NCBI GenBank assembly: GCA_963836265.1
Contig: CAWIIO010000006.1
Coordinates: 558,001 to 622,000, forward strand
Length of the DNA: 64,000 nt
Direction of reading: 5' to 3'
Origin: CAIWHR01 sp963836265
GTDB lineage: Bacteria; Pseudomonadota; Gammaproteobacteria; Burkholderiales; Casimicrobiaceae
The first letter of the stretch is position 1, and the number at the start of each line of letters is the position of its first letter. The position numbers and the translations under genes are program-made. A model generated the notes under the pieces. The model saw nothing but the letters and a program-made list of their open reading frames with translations. It searched no databases and had not been told where the DNA came from. Positions 25,802 through 34,382 of the stretch are shown in pieces.

Positions 25802-26704
25802 GTGATCCGGGTACTGTTGATCGGCTGTGGCGATGTCGCGCTGCGTACCGCCGACCTGCTCCATCCGAAAGTCCGCCTCTACGGACTGACGCGTCGCGCC
25901 GAGGACGCCCCCCGGCTGCGCACGCATGGCGTCGTTCCCATCGTCGGCGACCTCGACCTTCTTTCGAGTCTTTCGCGATTGCGCGCGGCACCGTTCGCGG
26001 TGCTGCATTTCGCGCCGCCGCCGTCCGAAGGCCGCGACGATCCGCGCACCCAAAAGCTGCTTGCGGCATTGACGCGGGCGCGCAGCATACCACAGCGATT
26101 CGTCTACGTTTCGACCTCGGGTGTCTATGGCGACTGTGCCGGCGCGCGGGTGACGGAGGTGCGGCCCAGGCGCGCGCAGACGCCGCGCGCGCGGCGCCGC
26201 GTCGCGGCCGAGGACCGATTGCGCAACTGGGCGATGCGTCACGGGGTCACGCTCGCGATCCTGCGCGCGCCGGGCATCTACGCGGACACGCGCTTGCCGC
26301 TCGACCGCATCAAGCACGGCACGCCGGTGCTCGCCGACGAGGACGACGTCTTCACCAACCACATCCATGCGGCCGATCTCGCCCGCGCGACGGTCGCCGC
26401 GCTGTTCCGCGCGAAGCCCAACCGTGCGTACAACGTCACCGACGACGCGGAGCTCAAGATGGGGGGCTGGTTCGACGCGGTTGCCGACGCCTTCCACCTG
26501 CCCCGCCCGCCCCGAGTGTCGTGGGACGAGGCCGAGCGGCGCCTCGCGCCGATGCTGCTGTCGTTCATGAGCGAGTCGCGGCGTCTTTCCAACACGCGGA
26601 TGAAGCGCGAGCTTAGGATGCGGCTTCTGTATCCGAACCCAACGCAGCTGCTTGCCGCGATCGCGCCGCGCGACCTGAAGAAGCAACTCGCGCTGCAGCT
26701 CTAG
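25802..26704 (+). CDS. NAD-dependent epimerase/dehydratase family protein (YeeZ-like)
   Basis: 300-residue Rossmann protein (VLLIGCGDVALRTADLLHP, about residues 4-22) with FVYVSTSGVYGDCAG in the SDR active-site position. The usual YxxxK is absent: the region after it is Arg-rich (RPRRAQTPRARRRVAAEDRLRNW). The domain is the one found in YeeZ-like proteins of unknown substrate. Start GTG 25802; the Rossmann motif begins at residue 4, so no earlier start is needed. It stands just upstream of ubiA, 16 bp away, and is probably co-transcribed with it. Function unknown. Confidence 0.75.
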   Translation: MIRVLLIGCGDVALRTADLLHPKVRLYGLTRRAEDAPRLRTHGVVPIVGDLDLLSSLSRLRAAPFAVLHFAPPPSEGRDDPRTQKLLAALTRARSIPQRFVYVSTSGVYGDCAGARVTEVRPRRAQTPRARRRVAAEDRLRNWAMRHGVTLAILRAPGIYADTRLPLDRIKHGTPVLADEDDVFTNHIHAADLARATVAALFRAKPNRAYNVTDDAELKMGGWFDAVADAFHLPRPPRVSWDEAERRLAPMLLSFMSESRRLSNTRMKRELRMRLLYPNPTQLLAAIAPRDLKKQLALQL

Positions 26705-26720
26705 CGCGACAGGATCTGGC

Positions 26721-27653
26721 ATGGGCGACGCTCCGCCGGTCCCCTCGGTGCCGATGACGCGCGAGCAGGCGCTTCGTGCCCGTCTCGACGCCTACGAGCG
26801 GCTCGTCCGCCTCGACAAGCCGATCGGCACGCTGCTGTTGCTGTGGCCGACGATGTCCGCGCTGTGGATCGCCGTGTTCGGCCGGCCGCCGGTGCACCTG
26901 ATCGTGATCTTCGCGATGGGTACGCTCTTGATGCGCTCGGCCGGCTGCGCATTCAACGATTGGGCGGATCGTGGCTTCGACGCGTTCGTGAAGCGCACCG
27001 AAAAGCGGCCCCTTGCGGCGGGCGAGATCCCGCACCGGGAAGCGTTGGCCGTTGCCGCCGCGCTCGCGTTCTGCGCTTTCCTGCTGGTGCTGCCGACCAA
27101 CGTCACGACGATCATGATGTCGGCGCCGGCCGTCGCGATCGCGATGATCTATCCGTTCCTCAAGCGCTTTTTCGTGCTGCCGCAGGCGTTCCTCGGGCTC
27201 GCCTTTTCGTTCGGCATCCCGATGGCCTATGCGGCCGTCTATGACGCGGTGCCGCTGCTCGCCTGGTGGCTGCTCGCACTCAACGCGTTCTGGGTCATGG
27301 CCTACGACACCGAGTACGCAATGGTCGACCGCGACGACGACGTGAAGCTTGGTCTGCGCACGTCTGCCATCGCCTTCGGTCGTTTCGACGTGCTTGCCGT
27401 GATGGTGTGCTATGCGATCTATCTCGGTGGAATGGCCTACGTCGGCCGGTACTGGCAAGCCGGGCCGATCTATTATGGCGGGCTCGTCGTCGCGCTCGCG
27501 TGCGCGCTCTGGCATTTCAAGCTGGTCCGGAACAGGGACCGCGACGGCTGCTTCCGCGCGTTTCTGCACAACCACTGGCTGGGCCTCGCGGTGTTCGCCG
27601 GCATCGCGCTCGACTTCGCCGTGCGCACCCACGCCTGGCCGCAGACGTTGTGA
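26721..27653 (+). CDS. ubiA: 4-hydroxybenzoate polyprenyltransferase
   Basis: Attaches the polyprenyl tail to 4-hydroxybenzoate in ubiquinone synthesis; integral membrane. 310 residues with about eight or nine hydrophobic helices and both Asp-rich motifs: NDWADRGFDAFVKRTEKRPL (about 74-93) and DTEYAMVDRDDDVKLGLRTSA (about 195-215). The start RLVRLDKPIGTLLLLWPT is typical of UbiA. No ubiC is next to it. The stop codon overlaps the GTG start of the next gene (GTGA at 27650-27653), coupling their translation. Confidence 0.94.
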   Translation: MGDAPPVPSVPMTREQALRARLDAYERLVRLDKPIGTLLLLWPTMSALWIAVFGRPPVHLIVIFAMGTLLMRSAGCAFNDWADRGFDAFVKRTEKRPLAAGEIPHREALAVAAALAFCAFLLVLPTNVTTIMMSAPAVAIAMIYPFLKRFFVLPQAFLGLAFSFGIPMAYAAVYDAVPLLAWWLLALNAFWVMAYDTEYAMVDRDDDVKLGLRTSAIAFGRFDVLAVMVCYAIYLGGMAYVGRYWQAGPIYYGGLVVALACALWHFKLVRNRDRDGCFRAFLHNHWLGLAVFAGIALDFAVRTHAWPQTL

Positions 27654-28204
27654 CGTTCGCACTTGGCAGAGCTGCGCCGCGTGTCGTGCAGCGGGCCCGC
27701 TCGGATCGCAGGCACGGGTTGCCACCGGTTCTCGCGCGCGACGCGCGCGTCCTGATTCTCGGCAGCTTCCCCGGCGAGGCTTCGCTCGCGGCGAAGCAGT
27801 ATTACGCGCATCCGCGCAACCACTTCTGGCCCCTCGTGGCTGCGCTCGTCGACGCGCCGCTTCATGCGCTTCCGTATCGCGAGCGGCTTGCCATCCTGCG
27901 CGCCCACCGCATCGCGCTGTGGGACACGATCGTCGCCTGCGAGCGCCGCGGCAGCCTCGACGGCGCGATCCGCAATGCGGAGCGCGCGGACGTCGCCCGC
28001 GTTCATCGGGTAGCGCCGGCGCTTGAACTCGTCTGCTTCAACGGCCAGACCGCGGCGCGCGCCGCGCCGATCTGGCGCGAGGCGGGCTACGCAACACTCG
28101 TGCTGCCGTCGTCGTCGCCCGCCTACACCAGACCGTTCGCGGAAAAGCTCGTGGTGTGGCGGGCGGTCGGGGATTTTCTGGGCGGCGCCGCGAAATCGCG
28201 CTAG
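27650..28204 (+). CDS. Hypoxanthine-DNA glycosylase (UDG superfamily)
   Basis: Base-excision repair enzyme that removes hypoxanthine (deaminated adenine) from DNA. 184 residues with the family block RVLILGSFPGEASLAAKQYYAHPRNHFWPLV, IALWDTIVACERRGSLDGAIRNAE, LVCFNGQTAARA and LVLPSSSPAYT. This is the MUG/UDG-fold hypoxanthine-specific class rather than Ung, as the GQDPYH motif is absent. The start is GTG 27650, overlapping the ubiA stop; no other start precedes the conserved core closely. The pairing with ubiA is an operon of convenience. Confidence 0.85.
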   Translation: MTFALGRAAPRVVQRARSDRRHGLPPVLARDARVLILGSFPGEASLAAKQYYAHPRNHFWPLVAALVDAPLHALPYRERLAILRAHRIALWDTIVACERRGSLDGAIRNAERADVARVHRVAPALELVCFNGQTAARAAPIWREAGYATLVLPSSSPAYTRPFAEKLVVWRAVGDFLGGAAKSR

Positions 28205-28235
28205 GATTCGCGCTTTCGGCGCCCAGGAGCACTCG

Positions 28236-28766
28236 ATGACTTTGCCTCACGTCCGGCTTGCTCGCGGCGCCGTCGCGACCCTCTTCGTTCTGACTGCCGG
28301 CGCGGGAATCGCGCAATCCCTGGCGCCCGACATCCTCGTGACGAGGACGATCAACGCACCGGTGGCCGACGTCTGGAGGGCGTGGACGACGGCGGAGGGC
28401 ATCGAGAGCTTCTGGGCGCCGAAGGCCGCGAAAGTCGAGCCCATCCCCGGCGGCGCGTTCGAGCTTTGGTTTGGCGTCAGCTATCCGGAAGGCTCGCGCG
28501 GCAGCGAAGGCTGCAAGGTGCACAGTGTCACGCCGATGGAGCAGTTCGTCTTCGAGTGGAACGCGCCGCCGACGATTCCCGCCATCCGACCGCTGCGCAC
28601 GCTCGTCTATCTCGATTTCAAGCCGCTACCGGACAATCGCACCGAGGTCACGCTGCGGAACTTCGGCTACGGCGACGGCGACGACTGGGCCAAGACGAAG
28701 GCCTATTTCCAGAAAGCATGGCCCAACGTGATGGCCGCGCTCGAAAAGCGCTTCGCCGCGAAATAG
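28236..28766 (+). CDS. SRPBCC/AHSA1 domain protein with a signal peptide
   Basis: 176 residues. The N-terminus (LARGAVATLFVLTAGAGIAQS, about 8-28) looks like a cleavable signal peptide, unusual for the AHSA1/START-like domain that follows (ILVTRTINAPVADVWRAWTTAEGIESFWAPKAAKVEPIPGGAFELWF...). The fold binds hydrophobic ligands. ATG 28236 has CAGGAGC upstream. The next gene, an SDR, starts at the base after its stop, so they are co-transcribed. Specific role unknown. Confidence 0.78.
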   Translation: MTLPHVRLARGAVATLFVLTAGAGIAQSLAPDILVTRTINAPVADVWRAWTTAEGIESFWAPKAAKVEPIPGGAFELWFGVSYPEGSRGSEGCKVHSVTPMEQFVFEWNAPPTIPAIRPLRTLVYLDFKPLPDNRTEVTLRNFGYGDGDDWAKTKAYFQKAWPNVMAALEKRFAAK

Positions 28767-29561
28767 GTGCGGGCCGTGGACCTCGGGCTGGCAGAGCGCA
28801 TCGTCGTCGTCACCGGCGCGAGCAAGGGCATCGGCTTCGCCTGCGCCGAAGCCTTTGCGCGCGAGGGCGCCCGCGTCGCGCTGGTGTCGCGCAGCGCGGC
28901 CAATCTCGAGGCCGCGCTCGCGAAGTTTCCGGCGACGCGGCACAAGCCCGTTGCGATCGTCGCCGATCTCACCCGCGCCGCCGATGCGCAGCGGATGGTC
29001 GAGCAGGCGGAAAGCGGGCTCGGGCCGATGGACGTGCTCGTCAACTCGGCGGGCGCCGCGCGCCGCTATGCGCCGGCCGACCTCGACGCCGACGCGTGGC
29101 ACGCGGCGATGGATGCGAAGTACTTCAGCTACATCCATCCACTCGACGCCGTGCTGAAGCGCATGGTCGCGCGCGGCCGCGGGGCGATCGTCAACATCGT
29201 CGGCAGTGGCGGCAAGGTCGCGAACCCCGTGCATCTGCCGGGCGGCGCCGCCAACGCCGCGCTGATGCTGGTGACGGCGGGTCTCGCCGCGGCGTTCGCT
29301 CCGAAGGGCATCCGCATCAATGCGATCAACCCGGGGGCGACGTTGACGAGCCGCGTGCGGGAAGGGCTTGCCGTCGAGGCGAAGATGACCGGGCTCGGCG
29401 AAGCCGAACTGCTGAAGCGCAGCGAGGCGCGAATCCCGTTGGGTCGCCTCGGCACGCCGGAGGAAGTCGCGCGGGTCGCGCTGTTCCTCGCCTCCGATCA
29501 GGCGAGCTATGTGACCGGCGCGATCGTGCCGATGGACGGTGGGGCGAATCCGGTGATCTAG
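28767..29561 (+). CDS. SDR-family oxidoreductase lacking the canonical YxxxK pair
   Basis: 264-residue short-chain dehydrogenase with the cofactor motif VTGASKGIGFACAEAFAREG (about 15-34), NSAGAARR and IVNIVGSGG (catalytic Ser). At the place of Tyr-x-x-x-Lys it has HLPGGAANAALML, so the usual catalytic Tyr and Lys are missing, although the AINPGATLTSRV and VTGAIVPMDGG blocks are normal. Such members may use another acid or have lost redox activity. Start GTG 28767 (28776 also possible). Ends in a four-base convergent overlap with the MFS gene. Co-transcribed with the SRPBCC gene. Confidence 0.82.
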   Translation: MRAVDLGLAERIVVVTGASKGIGFACAEAFAREGARVALVSRSAANLEAALAKFPATRHKPVAIVADLTRAADAQRMVEQAESGLGPMDVLVNSAGAARRYAPADLDADAWHAAMDAKYFSYIHPLDAVLKRMVARGRGAIVNIVGSGGKVANPVHLPGGAANAALMLVTAGLAAAFAPKGIRINAINPGATLTSRVREGLAVEAKMTGLGEAELLKRSEARIPLGRLGTPEEVARVALFLASDQASYVTGAIVPMDGGANPVI

Positions 29562-30841
29562 CGCAAGGGCCTCGCTCGATCCGGCGTCTCGCGCACGAGT
29601 AGCGTCATCAGCGCTCCGAACGTCGCCGCTCCTGCGAGCAGCAGCATCGCGCGATCCCACGCGCCCCCAACGTCGCCGTCGACCTGACCGCGATCGAGCA
29701 TCCAGCCCACCAGCGGCTGCAGGATGCCAGCGCCGAGAAAGATCCCCACGTTGACGACGGACGTCGCTATACCCGAATGCTCGGGACGATTCACCTCCTT
29801 CGCGACCGTCCATGACAGCGTGAAACCCGGGATCAGAAGCCCCGTCAGCAGGAACCAGGCGCGGGTTGCCCACAGCGGCCATTGCGCGTGCAACACCCAC
29901 GGCAGCCACGACAGCGCGTACAGGAGCGCGTAGACGCGCATCACTACGCGGCGGCTTCGCAAACGGTCGGCGACGACGCCGACGATCGTCGCGCCGAAGG
30001 CGACGCCGAGGAGCAACAGGCTCGCGTGCTGCGCGGCGCCGACGCGCGACATTCCGCACGTTTCCACGAGATACGGCACCGCCCACAACCCCGCGAACGC
30101 GAGATAGCTGCCGCCGATCCCAGCATTGGCGAAAAACCCGGGCCACGTCGCCGGATTCGCGAGCACGCGGCCGAGCGCGTGCATCCAATGCACAGGAACA
30201 GCGGATTCGGCAGAAGCAGTCGTGTGGACCGGCGGGAAGCCCATCTGCTCCGGCCGGTCGCGCACAATCCACCACGTCGCGACACCGAGCGCGACCGACA
30301 GCGCGGCCAGGGCGACGAACACCGCGCGCCACGACGCTTGCGTAACGACCCACGCGAGCGGCGCTCCGGCGATCACCGCGCCGAGATTGCCGGCGAACAT
30401 CGTGACGCCATTGAGCGTCGCGAAGCGGTTGGCCGGGAACCAGACGGCGCTCAGCTTGAGGATCGCGATGAAGGCGACGGAGACGCCGATGCCGACAAGC
30501 GTTCGGCCCGCTGCAGCGATCTCCCAGACCGGCGCCAGCGCGAACGCGAGCGAGCCCGCGCCGGCGATCAACGATCCGGCCGCGAGGATGCGCCGCGGGC
30601 CCAGCGTGTCGGCGAGCACGCCGACCGGGATTTGCAGCAGCGTATAGACGTAGAAATACGTTGCCGCGAGCGTCCCCAGCACCGCACTGTTGATTGCAAA
30701 CGCCTGCGTCAATTCGCCGGCGATCGCCGCCGGCGCGGTCCGGTGGAAGAAGGATAGAACGAAGCTCGCGAGCGCGATGCCGAAGACGAGGCGACGGGCG
30801 TTGACGAAGCGCGTGTCGTGGCGGGCGGACGTAATTCGCAT
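29558..30841 (-). CDS. MFS transporter
   Basis: 427-residue twelve-helix transporter (LVFGIALASFVLSFFHRTAPAAIAGEL at the start, PVGVLADTLGPRRILAAGSLIAGAGSLAFAL as the TM2-TM3 loop signature). The FFHRTAP motif in TM1 resembles the nitrate/anion-cation symporter-like and organic-anion branches. Substrate unknown. Divergent from the ubiD-family gene with a 181-bp gap, so it could carry an aromatic or unsaturated acid for that enzyme; that is inference. Confidence 0.82.
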   Translation of the reverse strand: MRITSARHDTRFVNARRLVFGIALASFVLSFFHRTAPAAIAGELTQAFAINSAVLGTLAATYFYVYTLLQIPVGVLADTLGPRRILAAGSLIAGAGSLAFALAPVWEIAAAGRTLVGIGVSVAFIAILKLSAVWFPANRFATLNGVTMFAGNLGAVIAGAPLAWVVTQASWRAVFVALAALSVALGVATWWIVRDRPEQMGFPPVHTTASAESAVPVHWMHALGRVLANPATWPGFFANAGIGGSYLAFAGLWAVPYLVETCGMSRVGAAQHASLLLLGVAFGATIVGVVADRLRSRRVVMRVYALLYALSWLPWVLHAQWPLWATRAWFLLTGLLIPGFTLSWTVAKEVNRPEHSGIATSVVNVGIFLGAGILQPLVGWMLDRGQVDGDVGGAWDRAMLLLAGAATFGALMTLLVRETPDRARPLR

Positions 30842-31022
30842 ACCCGGATTTTACAGACCGAACTTGGTCACCGAACTTGAGTGAATGAATCACATCCGGC
30901 GCAACCAAAATCACGGCGCGACGGCCCGCTTCGACACTTCGGTCCCGATTGCTTTGGCCCCCGATGCCGGTATGCGAAAATCACTTTCCAGCGATCGCGC
31001 GACGACGTACGATCGGGGAAAA

Positions 31023-32510
31023 ATGAAATACGCCGACCTCCGCGACTTCCTCGCCCAGCTCGAACGGCAGGACGAGATGAAGCGCATTCGCACCGAAGTC
31101 GACCCGCGGCTCGAGATGACCGAGATCTGCGACCGGGTGCTCAAAGCTGGCGGTCCGGCGCTGCTGTTCGAGAAGCCCAAGGGTCACGCGATCCCGGTGC
31201 TCGGGAATCTCTTCGGCACGCCGCGACGCGTCGCGCTGGGGATGGGCGAAGATTCGGTCGACGCATTGCGCGAAATCGGCAACCTGCTCGCGTTCCTCAA
31301 AGAGCCGGAGCCGCCCAAGGGCCTGAAGGATGCCTGGCAGAACACGCGGCCCGTGTTCATGCAGGTGATGCACATGGCGCCGAAGGAACGCGGTTCGGCG
31401 CCATGTCACGAAATCGTATGGGAAGGCGCGGACGTCGATCTTTCGCGCCTGCCGATTCAGACCTGCTGGCCCGGCGACGTCGCGCCGCTCATTACATGGG
31501 GACTCACGGTGACGCGCGGGCCGCATAAGGCGCGGCAGAATCTCGGCATCTATCGCCAGCAGGTGCTCGCACCCAACAAGGTGATCATGCGCTGGCTCGC
31601 CCACCGTGGTGGCGCGTTGGACTTCCGGGACCACGCATTGCAATCCCCGGGCGCGCCATTTCCCGTCGCTGTCGCGCTGGGCGCCGATCCGGCAACGATC
31701 CTTGGCGCAGTGACGCCCGTTCCGGACACGCTCTCCGAATATCAGTTCGCAGGGCTGTTGCGCGGATCCCGGACCGAGATCGTCAAGTGCGTCACGCACG
31801 ACTTGCGCGTGCCTGCGTCCGCGGAAATCGTGCTCGAGGGATTCCTGCGACCGGATCCCGACGATCCGACGGGGTACGAGACCGCGGCCGAGGGCCCGTT
31901 CGGCGATCACACCGGGTACTACAACGACGTCGAGCGCTTTCCCGTGCTGACGATCGACCGGATCACGATGCGCCGCGACCCGATCTACCATTCGACGTAC
32001 ACCGGCAAGCCACCGGACGAGCCTTCGGTGCTGGGCGTCGCGCTGAACGAAGTGTTCGTCCCGCTGCTGCAGAAGCAATTTCCGGAGATAGCCGACTTCT
32101 ATCTGCCGCCCGAAGGCTGCAGCTACCGGATCGCCGTCGTGGCGCTGAAAAAGCAGTACGCGGGGCACGCGAAGCGCGTGATGTTCGGGGTCTGGAGCTT
32201 CCTGCGCCAGTTCATGTACACGAAGATCATCGTGGTCACCGACGACGACGTGGACATCCGCGACTGGAGGGAAGTGATCTGGGCGCTCACCACCCGCGTC
32301 GATCCGGCGCGCGATACTTTGATCGTCGAATCGACGCCGATCGACTATCTCGACTTCGCGTCACCGGTGGCGGGGCTCGGCAGCAAGATGGGGATCGACG
32401 CGACGAACAAGTGGCCGGGTGAAACGGCGCGAATGTGGGGCCGACCGATCGCGATGGATTCGGCGGTGAAGGCGCGTGTCGACGCGCTGTGGAAGGACCT
32501 GGGAGTCTAG
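31023..32510 (+). CDS. ubiD: UbiD-family prenylated-FMN-dependent decarboxylase
   Basis: 495 residues. UbiD-family enzymes decarboxylate aromatic or alpha,beta-unsaturated acids, and UbiD itself acts on 3-polyprenyl-4-hydroxybenzoate. The protein has YADLRDFLAQLERQDEMKRI at the start, ITWGLTVTRGPHKARQNLGIYRQQV (cofactor-binding Arg region), AEGPFGDHTGYY (Glu of the E-R-E catalytic network) and SKMGIDATNKWPGE near the end, typical of genuine UbiD. ATG 31023 is preceded by GGGGAAAA. No ubiX gene, which makes the cofactor, is in the window. With ubiA nearby, a ubiquinone role is the first choice. Confidence 0.88.
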   Translation: MKYADLRDFLAQLERQDEMKRIRTEVDPRLEMTEICDRVLKAGGPALLFEKPKGHAIPVLGNLFGTPRRVALGMGEDSVDALREIGNLLAFLKEPEPPKGLKDAWQNTRPVFMQVMHMAPKERGSAPCHEIVWEGADVDLSRLPIQTCWPGDVAPLITWGLTVTRGPHKARQNLGIYRQQVLAPNKVIMRWLAHRGGALDFRDHALQSPGAPFPVAVALGADPATILGAVTPVPDTLSEYQFAGLLRGSRTEIVKCVTHDLRVPASAEIVLEGFLRPDPDDPTGYETAAEGPFGDHTGYYNDVERFPVLTIDRITMRRDPIYHSTYTGKPPDEPSVLGVALNEVFVPLLQKQFPEIADFYLPPEGCSYRIAVVALKKQYAGHAKRVMFGVWSFLRQFMYTKIIVVTDDDVDIRDWREVIWALTTRVDPARDTLIVESTPIDYLDFASPVAGLGSKMGIDATNKWPGETARMWGRPIAMDSAVKARVDALWKDLGV

Positions 32511-32785
32511 CCCCGCCAGCCGCGCACGATGCGCAACGCGACGAGCGCGATCGACGCGAGACGCAGGAAGCGCGCGAGCCGGCGAAAGCCCAGCAGCGGG
32601 GCGACGACGGTGATCAGCGTCGCGGCAGTCGGCCGCAATCGCGCCACGCGCGCGGGGCTCGGTGGGGGCGCGACGATCGCCTTGATCTCATGGAGGGCGA
32701 GCGTGAGCCTTGCGCGGTCGAGCGCCGCGCGCGCGGCGAGCAGCGCCTTGCGGTCTTCGCGCGCGGCATGGGTCGCCTCGCTCAT
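32507..32785 (-). CDS. small hypothetical protein of the yqjD-yqjE operon (YqjK-like position)
   Basis: 92 residues, basic, with a helical N-terminal half (EDRKALLAARAALDRARLTLALHEIKAIV) and one hydrophobic stretch (TLITVVAPLLGFRRLARFLRLASIALVAL). It is the last gene of a three-gene set that matches yqjD-yqjE-yqjK by order and size. Sequence similarity to YqjK could not be shown from the residues alone. Overlaps the end of the ubiD gene by four bases. Confidence 0.6.
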   Translation of the reverse strand: MSEATHAAREDRKALLAARAALDRARLTLALHEIKAIVAPPPSPARVARLRPTAATLITVVAPLLGFRRLARFLRLASIALVALRIVRGWRG

Positions 32786-32795
32786 CGCGTGTCCC

Positions 32796-33197
32796 TCACC
32801 GGTCCCCGCCGTCGCCGGACCGTTCGGAGAGCCACTGCCGATCGCGCTCGAACTCGGCCAGCGTCGCGGCGAATGGCCGGGGCGCGTTGCGCTGCTGGAC
32901 GTTGAGGCGCCACAGCGCCCCCAGGGCGATCAGCAGGTAGAGGATTGTCACGCCGGCCAGCGCCCCGAGCCGGTAGGTGTCCCAGTAGTACGCGACGACG
33001 AATGCGGATGCCGCGAGCAGGGCAAACGCGAACGCGATGGCAGCGACGCCGATCAGCAGCAGCTGGTCCTTCCTGCGCTCGTACTCCTCGGAGAATTCCA
33101 GCGATGCGAGCTCGACTCGCGTGCGCACGAGCTCGAGCGACGACTCGCCCAGACGCGCGAGGGCGCCGGAGAGACCGCCGGACGGCCCGCTGCTCAC
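32796..33197 (-). CDS. Phage-holin-3-like inner-membrane protein (YqjE/DUF1469 type)
   Basis: 133 residues. An amphipathic start (LSGALARLGESSLELVRTRVELASLEFSEEYERRKDQ) is followed by two membrane helices (LLLIGVAAIAFAFALLAASAFVVAYYW and LGALAGVTILYLLIALGALWRL). This is the putative Actinobacterial holin-X/YqjE family, which is a stress-linked membrane protein rather than a phage holin. It lies between the DUF883 protein and the small hypothetical gene, with 10-16 bp gaps. Confidence 0.8.
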   Translation of the reverse strand: MSSGPSGGLSGALARLGESSLELVRTRVELASLEFSEEYERRKDQLLLIGVAAIAFAFALLAASAFVVAYYWDTYRLGALAGVTILYLLIALGALWRLNVQQRNAPRPFAATLAEFERDRQWLSERSGDGGDR

Positions 33198-33213
33198 GCG
33201 ACGACTGGCGAGA

Positions 33214-33525
33214 TCAGCGGCGGTTGATGAGCAAGCCGACGGCGAGGCCCACTGCCGCCGCGATCCCGATCGCCTGCCAGGGGTGGTCGTGGACGTAGTC
33301 GTCCGTGGCGCGGGCCGCCTCCTTGGCCCGATCGACCGCCTGGCCCTGGAGCTCCTGCAGCCGCAGCTTCGCGGTCAACAGCTTGGTCTCGACCTGCGAG
33401 CGCAGATCCCGGGCCTTTTCGCCCGTCTCGGTTGCGGCGGCCTTGAGCATTGTCTCGGCCTCGGAGATGACATTGGTGAAATCGTCGATGATGGTTTGGC
33501 GGGGGGTATCGCTTTCAGCGGACAT
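33214..33525 (-). CDS. ElaB/YqjD/DUF883 family membrane-anchored protein
   Basis: 103 residues: a long charged helix (DDFTNVISEAETMLKAAATETGEKARDLRSQVETKLLTAKLRLQELQ) and a C-terminal membrane anchor (WQAIGIAAAVGLAVGLLINRR) with the family motif DDYVHDHPW. In E. coli YqjD, ElaB and YgaM tether ribosomes to the membrane in stationary phase; the same role here is inference. First gene of the operon; ATG at 33523-33525. Confidence 0.85.
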   Translation of the reverse strand: MSAESDTPRQTIIDDFTNVISEAETMLKAAATETGEKARDLRSQVETKLLTAKLRLQELQGQAVDRAKEAARATDDYVHDHPWQAIGIAAAVGLAVGLLINRR

Positions 33526-33959
33526 GACGGACTCCTCAAGAGACGACGGACGACAAGCGGTGGCGTTCGCGGCTGCGACTTATCCGAACATTATATGACT
33601 GCAATGCGACGGTGTGCGGGGCAACCTCTATCACCGATCGGGCGCGACCTCCCATACCCCGGCGCCGTGGTTCACGTTCGCGGATGGGGAGTGTAACCTT
33701 GCCGCGTCCGGCTGTCGGTACTATTCGGCCGCTGCGTCGCGGACCATGGTCGATCCAGGCGGACGCGATCGGGTGACTCGGCCACCCGGAAGGGCGTGGG
33801 CTCGCGAAGTTCGGCGCGAGCTTGGCCGCGGCGGGTCCCGGTGGGCAATCGGCGCCGCGACATTGGCACGGGCTCGGGCATTGACCTTCTGCGTTGCCGA
33901 CCCCAGATTGCGATACGCGCCCGCGAACGCGCGGCGTTCTGACCGAGGAGACTCGAAAC
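33526..33959. other. 434-bp divergent spacer, no gene recognised
   Basis: Lies between the DUF883 operon (minus) and the small membrane-protein gene (plus). It contains A+T-rich patches such as GAACATTATATGAC near 33580-33600 that could be promoter parts of the stress-type operon. The short frames inside have no family features. Confidence 0.4.
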
Positions 33960-34379
33960 ATGGCTGAATTCCCTGTCCCGAGCGGCGGCGCTGCAGGCAA
34001 TCCGCCGACGGGTGCCGCGACCCTCGCCTACGTGTTGTTCGCCGTGGCCGTCGTCTCGGCGATCGTCTCGAACGGGCTCATCGTGTTCGCTCCGCTGGTC
34101 GGCATTGCCGGGATCATCGGCGTGATCGTCGCCTACGTGAAGCGCGGCGACGCGCGCGGAACGTGGGTCGCGTCGCATTTCACCTGGCTGATCCGCACGT
34201 TCTGGTGGTCGCTCCTGTGGGGCGTGATCGGCGCGCTGATCCTCGTCACGCTGGGGCTCGTCCTCGTCGGCATCCCGATTGCCGTCGCGATCTTTCTCGC
34301 GACGTCGATCTGGGGAATCTACCGACTGGTCCGAGGGTTCCTGCTGTTCCAGGACAGCCAGCCGGTTCCGGGAATGTGA
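33960..34379 (+). CDS. Small multi-pass membrane protein, DUF4870-like
   Basis: 139 residues with three or four hydrophobic segments (ATLAYVLFAVAVVSAIVSNGLIVFAPLVGIAGIIGVIVAYVKR, then FWWSLLWGVIGALILVTLGLVLVGIPIAVAIFLATSIWGIYRLVRG). The pattern matches DUF4870-type proteins of unknown function. ATG 33960 has GAGGAG 12 bases upstream. It converges on the DUF1992 gene, three bases apart. Confidence 0.7.
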   Translation: MAEFPVPSGGAAGNPPTGAATLAYVLFAVAVVSAIVSNGLIVFAPLVGIAGIIGVIVAYVKRGDARGTWVASHFTWLIRTFWWSLLWGVIGALILVTLGLVLVGIPIAVAIFLATSIWGIYRLVRGFLLFQDSQPVPGM

Positions 34380-34382
34380 CGG

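Noticed and set aside
32796..33197. Phage holin as evidence of a prophage
   Set aside because: The protein belongs to the chromosomal YqjE/DUF1469 set next to a DUF883 gene; no other phage gene is present.
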